Of a DNA stretch of 19,485 nucleotides, positions 15,123-19,485 are shown piece after piece (position 1 is the first letter of the stretch; each line of letters starts with the position of its first letter). Below the pieces are notes generated by a model. It was not told the origin of the DNA. It worked only from the letters and a program-made list of their open reading frames with translations, and ran no database searches. Source of the stretch: Kiritimatiellia bacterium (lineage in GTDB: Bacteria; Verrucomicrobiota; Kiritimatiellia; RFP12; UBA1067); the NCBI GenBank assembly GCA_017405115.1, contig JAFRBA010000127.1:1-19485 (forward strand), read 5' to 3'. Made by a program: the position numbers and the translations under genes.

Positions 15123-16031
15123 CTACACAAGGCTCGGCGTGATGCCGAGGACGCGCTTGAACGCGACCGCCATGTGCTGCGGCGAGGAGAAGCGCCACTT
15201 CATGGACACGCTCCTGATGCTGCCCTTGCGGGCCTTCAGGTCTTCATGGGCGCGGCGCACGCGCTGGTCGACAAGATACGCATGCGGCGTGAGGCCCGTC
15301 TCGCGCTTGAACGCCTCCGTGAACGCAAACGACGACAGGGCGGCCTCCCTTGCAAGCGCGGCGACCGGGTATTCGAGCTCGGGGCTTTCGGCTATGCGCC
15401 TGGCTATCTCCTTGACCTTCGCCGTCGGACGCCCCTTCGCGGAGTGCGGGGCGTAAGGCGCCTCGATCAGCGCAAGCAGAAGCTCCAGCGCGGCGTTGCG
15501 CATCTCGAGCCGATGGACCGTCCTGTCCGCCGCGTTCGCGTCAAACACCGCGAAAAGCCTCACAAACGCCGCGCGAAGCCGACTCGTCGCGTGGAAGACG
15601 CGGAACGGGATCTTCTCCAGGGCACGCGCAATGCAGGCGCACTCGCGAGACGTCAGGCCGAGGGTACGCTCGCCTTTCTTCGGCAGGCGAAAGAGGATGC
15701 GGTAGAGCATCATCCCCTTTGGGTTGTCGCACCTCCTGTGCGGCTCGTCAGGTCGAGAAATAAACACATGACCGGGCAGGACGGGGTATACCGTCCCGTC
15801 GGCTTCATACCGGACGTTGCCCTTGATGCAGAGACAGACCTCTACGTGCCCGGAGTGGACGTGCAGCCTGGCGCCCGGACGCACCGCTCCGAAGTTTCCG
15901 AACGCGAAGAGGGGTATGCAGTCCACGCCATGTGGACGCAGGTCCACTATGCGCCAGTCGTCGCCGTCCTCGTAGAAGATCGGCTCGTTCCGCACGCATC
16001 TGGCCGGATTCCGCTCCGCGTTCCCCCTCAT
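15123..16031 (-). CDS. AraC-family transcriptional regulator
   Basis: The 302-residue protein has an N-terminal cupin sensor domain (PGARLHVHSGHVEVCLCIKG, PVLPGHVFISRPDEPHR at about 50-98) and a C-terminal double helix-turn-helix (about 203-302). The latter includes VAALAREAALSSFAFTEAFK, ETGLTPHAYL and FSSPQHMAVAFKRVLGITPS. Such regulators bind a sugar through the cupin and usually activate nearby catabolic genes. It starts 3 nt after the symporter stop, with its ribosome site inside that gene's end, so the two are co-transcribed. dgoD lies 83 nt downstream, a likely target. Confidence 0.9.
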   Translation of the reverse strand: MRGNAERNPARCVRNEPIFYEDGDDWRIVDLRPHGVDCIPLFAFGNFGAVRPGARLHVHSGHVEVCLCIKGNVRYEADGTVYPVLPGHVFISRPDEPHRRCDNPKGMMLYRILFRLPKKGERTLGLTSRECACIARALEKIPFRVFHATSRLRAAFVRLFAVFDANAADRTVHRLEMRNAALELLLALIEAPYAPHSAKGRPTAKVKEIARRIAESPELEYPVAALAREAALSSFAFTEAFKRETGLTPHAYLVDQRVRRAHEDLKARKGSIRSVSMKWRFSSPQHMAVAFKRVLGITPSLV

Positions 16032-16034
16032 GGA

Positions 16035-17528
16035 CTAGTCCTTCCTCCCCTGCCTGGCCGCGAAGACGGCAGCGAGCCGATCTTCCTCCGTCGCCAGCGA
16101 GCGCGGCGTCAGCAACGAGACAGCAACGCCAGCCACAAGCGCCACCGCCGTGGACGGAATCGCCGGGCCACCGAAAGTCATCTTCACCCAGTCCGCGAAT
16201 GCCGGCACGAACAGCACGACGAGACCGAAGAGCGTGCCGGAGAGGACCGACGCGTACGCGCCCTGCCATGTCGACCGCCGCCAGAAGCGCCCAAGCAGCA
16301 TCGTGACGCCTACGCCGGGCAGGAGAGAACCCACGACCTTCTGAAAGTACGCTATAACGTCGCCGACGAAAAGAGTTATGACGAACGCGATTGCAAGCGC
16401 GACGAGAAGCGCGATGCGGCTCGCAAACGCGTAGTTCCTCTCGGCGATGCGCCGCCCCGTGAGCGACGGGATGACGTCAGTGAGGAGTATCGTCACGCCC
16501 GAGATCGCGTCCGACCCGCCGCTGGACATGGTGGCGGACATGCCGCAGATGAGGAACATGAGCCCGACGGCGGGGCCGAGAACGTGCGTCGCCATGTACG
16601 AGAAAGCGTAGTCGCCGGACTCCAGCGTGTGCCCGTTGTGCACCATGATCGCATAGGCGCTCATGCCGATAAGGGCCGTCACGAAGCTCCAGAGGAACAT
16701 CATGCCGCTCTGCCCGAGGAACGCGCGCCGCGCAACCTTTTCGTCTCGCGACGTGTAGATGCGGGTGCGGTACGTCGGAGTGCCGACGACTCCCATCACC
16801 GTGGAGAAAACGAGCGCGACCGCCGCGAGTACGCCGTAGCTGCCGAGCCCATAGAAGCCCATCGCGCCCGGCTTGCCGGCCGCGGCAAACGTCTGCGATA
16901 TGGCCTCGTACCCGCCGGCGAGCGGAAGCGCCTTTATTGCGATGAACGTAAAGCCGCCGATGATGGCGCAGAACTGTATGACGTCCGCCTTCACGACGGC
17001 GACGTAGCCTCCGATGAAGACGTAAGCGCCGAAGCCGCAGACCGTGATGAGCTTGCACCACATCGGGTCGATGCCAAGCACGTATGAGAGGTACTTCGAG
17101 CCGCCGTTCACATGGTTGCCAATCCAGATGATCTCTATGACGAACATCATAAAGCCCATGAGCTGCCTTACGCGCCTGTCGCCGCCGTAGTAGTACTGGG
17201 CCTCCTCGCTCATCGTTATGAAGTTCTTTCGCCGAATCGGAACGAACAACGAGAGGATCAGCAGCCCCAGGGCGCTGCCTAGGCCGAAAATCGCCCCGCC
17301 CCAGCCGTGGTTGAAGCCGTCGCCGATGGCGCCGATTGAGGAACCCGTGCCGATTATCGTCGCGCCGAGCGTGCAGAAGATGAGGAAGAGGCTCATGTCG
17401 CTGCCGCCCGTCAGGAACTTCTCGCCGTCGCGCTTTCCGCGGCTGCCGAAGATGCCGACGCAGACGACGAATGTCATCCACGCGACAAATCCACCCAGGA
17501 ACAGCGGTATGTATTTCTGGTCAAGCAT
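16035..17528 (-). CDS. Sodium:solute symporter (SSS family)
   Basis: A 497-residue membrane protein with about 13 hydrophobic segments. It carries typical SSS features: LGATIIGTGSSIGAIGDGF in an early helix, VIEIIWIGNHVNGGSKYL, and MSATMSSGGSDAISGVTI in a later helix where the sodium-site serines are expected. It should import a small organic solute with sodium across the inner membrane. The adjacent dgoD and AraC gene point to galactonate or a related sugar acid or glycoside. The start at 17528 is preceded by GGAAAAGAG and by TGGTACAAT. Confidence 0.9.
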   Translation of the reverse strand: MLDQKYIPLFLGGFVAWMTFVVCVGIFGSRGKRDGEKFLTGGSDMSLFLIFCTLGATIIGTGSSIGAIGDGFNHGWGGAIFGLGSALGLLILSLFVPIRRKNFITMSEEAQYYYGGDRRVRQLMGFMMFVIEIIWIGNHVNGGSKYLSYVLGIDPMWCKLITVCGFGAYVFIGGYVAVVKADVIQFCAIIGGFTFIAIKALPLAGGYEAISQTFAAAGKPGAMGFYGLGSYGVLAAVALVFSTVMGVVGTPTYRTRIYTSRDEKVARRAFLGQSGMMFLWSFVTALIGMSAYAIMVHNGHTLESGDYAFSYMATHVLGPAVGLMFLICGMSATMSSGGSDAISGVTILLTDVIPSLTGRRIAERNYAFASRIALLVALAIAFVITLFVGDVIAYFQKVVGSLLPGVGVTMLLGRFWRRSTWQGAYASVLSGTLFGLVVLFVPAFADWVKMTFGGPAIPSTAVALVAGVAVSLLTPRSLATEEDRLAAVFAARQGRKD

Positions 17529-17550
17529 GCTTCAAGGCTCTTTTCCAAGA

Positions 17551-17559
17551 ATTGTACCA
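17551..17559 (-). promoter_or_regulatory. Extended -10 of the symporter/AraC operon
   Basis: TGGTACAAT on the minus strand, 22 nt upstream of the ATG. The -35 is uncertain (a CTTGCC lies 17 nt upstream of TACAAT). Confidence 0.5.
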
Positions 17560-17599
17560 TTTTCCGGACGCCGGCAAGTATAGAAAACGCAATATGTTT

Positions 17600-18526
17600 T
17601 TATTGGGCGAAGTAGAAGCCAAGGCTGGCGGCGACGTTGCGGTAGTATCGGCGGTCGAGATCGTGGCGGTTGTCCGTCGCCGCCTCGCCCTTCTCGCCGT
17701 CCCAGCGCACGAGAGTCGAGGAGCCCCCTCCGTCCATGTTGATCGCGTCCGACGCCCCCGCGGCCTTCAGGAGCTTCGCCAGGTCGAACATGTCCGCCCC
17801 GTGGGAATAGCCCTTCTGCCGGCCGTCGACCACCAGGATGTACAGGTACCTTCGGTCCGCGGACAGACCGAACGCCGTCCGCGGAGCGAGGTTCGGACCA
17901 CGCCCCTTCTTCGCCGTCGTCTCCCCGCCGCGCATGATGATGCTGAAGCCGGGGTGCGCCACCGCGACCGACTTCAGGTCCGCGTCGTCGAGGGCGTTGG
18001 TCACCACCGCCGCGTTGTTGGTGAACACGACGAGCATCGGACCCCTCTTCGTCGCGTGCGACACCACCTCCCCGTTCAGAACGGCGAGATGCGGCAGGCG
18101 CGCGTGGCGGTGCGTGAACGGAGGCTCCCACGGGCCCCACGGAGATGTGTTAACGGCCAGCACCATGTTCGTGCCGTGGGCGCGATGGTCGTCGAGGAAA
18201 GACCGCGTCGTCCGACGGACCGTGTCGATCAGCATGACGCGGTTCGTCACGTCCGCCATAACCTCGCCCCAGTTCGCGGCGCGTCCGGTGCCGGTTACTC
18301 GCAGGCCTGGAGTGCGGAGGTCGACGCGGACCATGTAGTTTTCCATGAGCCGCGGTTCGTCCAACGTGAGGTGCAGGCTGCGCATCCCCGGCGCGAACTC
18401 CCGCGCGGCCGACCAGTCGATCGCCTCGGGGCAGCCGCCCCCGAACGCGGCGGCCGCGGCGAGCGCGGCGGCGGCAAGCGTTATGGCCGCGTTAACGCTG
18501 AATTCCCTGCTTCCAAGTCGTGCCAT
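17600..18526 (-). CDS. Secreted phosphodiester glycosidase (NAGPA domain) protein
   Basis: A 308-residue protein starts at 18526 with an AAGGGTG ribosome site; a TTG two codons earlier is a weaker alternative. The N-terminus is a signal peptide (AAITLAAAALAAAAAFGGGC), and the Cys after the hydrophobic run could mark a lipoprotein. The NAGPA (DUF2233) domain follows: LAVNTSPWGPWEPP, LNGEVVSHATKRGPMLVVF, RTAFGLSADRRYLYILVVDG and INMDGGGSSTLV. The family includes the uncovering enzyme that removes GlcNAc from phosphodiester-linked glycans. Bacterial members are thought to act on envelope or exopolysaccharide phosphodiesters. It has its own promoter. Confidence 0.88.
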   Translation of the reverse strand: MARLGSREFSVNAAITLAAAALAAAAAFGGGCPEAIDWSAAREFAPGMRSLHLTLDEPRLMENYMVRVDLRTPGLRVTGTGRAANWGEVMADVTNRVMLIDTVRRTTRSFLDDHRAHGTNMVLAVNTSPWGPWEPPFTHRHARLPHLAVLNGEVVSHATKRGPMLVVFTNNAAVVTNALDDADLKSVAVAHPGFSIIMRGGETTAKKGRGPNLAPRTAFGLSADRRYLYILVVDGRQKGYSHGADMFDLAKLLKAAGASDAINMDGGGSSTLVRWDGEKGEAATDNRHDLDRRYYRNVAASLGFYFAQ

Positions 18527-18551
18527 TGCCAATCACCCTTTTTGCTCAAAT

Positions 18552-18560
18552 ATTATACCA
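18552..18560 (-). promoter_or_regulatory. Extended -10 of the NAGPA gene
   Basis: TGGTATAAT on the minus strand, in an AT-rich pocket 25 nt upstream of the ATG. No convincing -35. Confidence 0.6.
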
Positions 18561-18593
18561 TAATTTATTTGGTCTCTTACTTCTGCCGGGCGG

Positions 18594-18714
18594 CTTGGAC
18601 ACGGGCGCATCCGTGAATCGTACAGTCGATTGAATTGGTAGGGCGCGCGCGCCCTACCGTTTTGCGTAACGTTTCGTGGTTGTTGCACGATTCGCGGATG
18701 CGCCCCTTGGACAC
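18594..18714. mobile_element. MITE-like element with flanking 9-bp duplication
   Basis: A 103-bp element (18603-18705) is bounded by 19-bp inverted repeats: GGGCGCATCCGTGAATCGT on the left and its complement on the right with one mismatch. Its centre-left holds a perfect 22-bp palindrome (18637-18658, GGTAGGGCGCG and its complement). The exact 9-bp sequence CTTGGACAC occurs directly before (18594-18602) and directly after (18706-18714) the element, as a target-site duplication would. It encodes nothing, so a transposase elsewhere must have moved it. The 9-bp duplication limits but does not identify the family. Confidence 0.8.
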
Positions 18715-18733
18715 CTACGTTGCCACACCTTTC

Positions 18734-18946
18734 TTACTGCTCGGCGGAAAGAGCTATCTCGCCGGGGCCTGTGCGACGGACGATTGCAAGAAGGTACCCT
18801 TCTTTCATTTTCTTGGTGTCGACATTGAAGCGCCGGTCGGTGTAATGATCGCTGTCATCAAGGGCAAGTCAATCATGAAGTCATGCGGCAAGTCTACCGT
18901 GCGCCATCCGTCTTCGCCTCCTCGCCGCCACTCCCATCCAGTGCCG
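18734..18946 (-). pseudogene. Collapsed remnant of a family 2 glycoside hydrolase
   Basis: At 18881-18946 the minus strand encodes WRTVDLPHDFMID, the hallmark of the N-terminal sugar-binding domain of GH2 beta-galactosidases. A different frame directly downstream encodes FNVDTKKMKEGYLLAIVRRT then GPGEIALSAEQ and a stop at 18734, which looks like the extreme C-terminal strand of the same type of protein. The 700 or more residues normally between them are absent. The remnant ends where the 69-bp repeats begin, so repeat insertion and internal deletion together appear to have destroyed the gene. Assignment of the C-terminal piece is less certain than the N-terminal motif. Confidence 0.5.
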
Positions 18947-19084
18947 GAATCCAGTGGGGACAGTCCCCCTCTTGCGCACCATCATGCCACCTTGCATGGC
19001 GACAGCCTCCTGCCCGAATCCAGTGGGGACAGTCCCCCTCTTGCGCACCATCATGCCACCTTGCATGGCGACAGCCTCCTGCCC
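18947..19084. repeat. Two tandem 69-bp repeats with GGGGACAGTCCCC palindrome
   Basis: Two identical 69-bp units (18947-19015, 19016-19084) lie 12 bp past the stop of RAYT2. Each contains GGGGACAGTCCCC (18956-18968, 19025-19037), a 6-bp stem around a single base. A third palindrome, on the opposite orientation, occurs inside RAYT2 at 19297-19309. This is the arrangement expected for the REP partner of that transposase. Confidence 0.85.
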
Positions 19085-19096
19085 AACTGCTCGCGC

Positions 19097-19485
19097 TCAC
19101 GCCGCCTTGTTCAGCATCGCCGCGAGCCTCCAGCCGTGCGAAGCGAACCCGATCCCGTCCACCGCCCTCGCCCTGGCGCTCCGCGACCTCACGCGGTCCG
19201 CGAACATCCCCAGCATCTCCGCCACGAACGCCGCGCTCCCCACTATCTTCCCGCTAGATATCTGCGCTATCCGCCTCATGAGCGCCCCCTCCTCAAGGGG
19301 ACTGTCCCCGGCTGGGACGCCCAGCACCGAGAGCAGCCACTTCCGGCAGCGGAGCGCGAACGCGTTCCCGCGCTTCGCCGCCCCGACGGTGTTCCAGGCG
19401 TAGCCGTCCGCGCGCGTCGAAAGCCCCGCCCTCCCCGGGTTCAGCTCCACGTACGCCGCGCAGCGGCGGAGGTACTCCGCCTCGC
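19097..19485 (-). CDS. REP-associated tyrosine transposase (RAYT2), C-terminal part
   Basis: The frame is open to the right window edge, so the HUH motif and start lie outside. The visible 129 residues begin EAEYLRRCAAYVELNPGRAG, the RAYT hallmark Y(V/I)ELNPxRAG that carries the presumed catalytic tyrosine. A C-terminal helical region of about 100 residues follows, as in long RAYTs with a DnaA-like tail. GDSP, at about residues 61-64 of the visible part, is encoded by the GGGGACAGTCCCC palindrome. The protein belongs to a different branch from RAYT1, which reads RYIRYNPLKY at the same place. Confidence 0.8.
   Translation of the reverse strand, partial: EAEYLRRCAAYVELNPGRAGLSTRADGYAWNTVGAAKRGNAFALRCRKWLLSVLGVPAGDSPLEEGALMRRIAQISSGKIVGSAAFVAEMLGMFADRVRSRSARARAVDGIGFASHGWRLAAMLNKAA

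Noticed and set aside
15174..17087. 637-codon plus-strand open frame
   Set aside because: It is antisense to the AraC and symporter genes, both of which have clear family motifs. Its Arg/His/Glu-rich content is typical of a mirror frame.
18947..19084. Small repetitive ORF (MQGGMMVRKRGTVPTG units)
   Set aside because: It arises because 69 is divisible by three, so the repeat stays open in frame. There is no ribosome site and no coding signal apart from the repeat.

Overview
This 19.5 kb window is GC-rich and looks like a chromosomal segment of an uncultured anaerobic bacterium. The gene content fits the Verrucomicrobiota/Kiritimatiellota/Lentisphaerota group: a DUF4838 protein, Tat-exported glycan enzymes, beta-repeat surface proteins, an oligoglycine surface protein, DUF4143 ATPases, and REP-associated transposases with short palindromes. 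That placement is an inference from gene content, because no rRNA or other taxonomic marker is present. All credible genes lie on the minus strand, so the text follows transcription from high to low coordinates.

Right end (about 18.6-19.5 kb) is mobile-element territory. It holds the 3' part of a REP-associated tyrosine transposase (RAYT2), two tandem 69-bp repeats carrying the palindrome GGGGACAGTCCCC, a collapsed remnant of a family 2 glycoside hydrolase, and a 103-bp MITE-like element with 19-bp terminal inverted repeats and a 9-bp direct duplication.

At 13.9-18.5 kb is a sugar-acid block. It contains a phosphodiester-glycosidase (NAGPA-domain) protein, a sodium:solute symporter followed 3 nt later by an AraC regulator, and a D-galactonate dehydratase with every expected active-site residue. 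Uptake, sensing and first-step dehydration of an aldonate is the simplest reading.

At 12.4-13.9 kb is a DUF4143 ATPase preceded by 23-bp tandem repeats and a short possible coding remnant. At 7.0-12.2 kb is an operon of a large secreted protein with three degenerate tandem units and a beta-rich tail (split by a single-base frameshift), a Tat-exported metallophosphoesterase and a Tat-exported GH20-like TIM-barrel protein. Together they suggest an envelope or extracytoplasmic glycan-processing unit.

At 6.1-6.9 kb is rsmE. At 4.8-6.1 kb is a disrupted LamG-domain gene. At 3.7-4.8 kb is a second RAYT (RAYT1) with an extra C-terminal domain, flanked by its own GC-rich hairpin repeats, which are translated as RGAEAA tails in two neighbouring reading frames. 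At 0.5-3.6 kb are an SGNH esterase and a frameshifted DUF4838 protein. At the left edge is the start of a secreted oligoglycine protein.

Two themes cross the window. First, ten genes share an extended -10 box close to TGGTATAAT, and in four cases it sits only 6-10 nt from the start codon, implying leaderless transcripts. Second, three separate genes carry one-base frameshifts, which means either residual indels in the assembly or ongoing gene decay.
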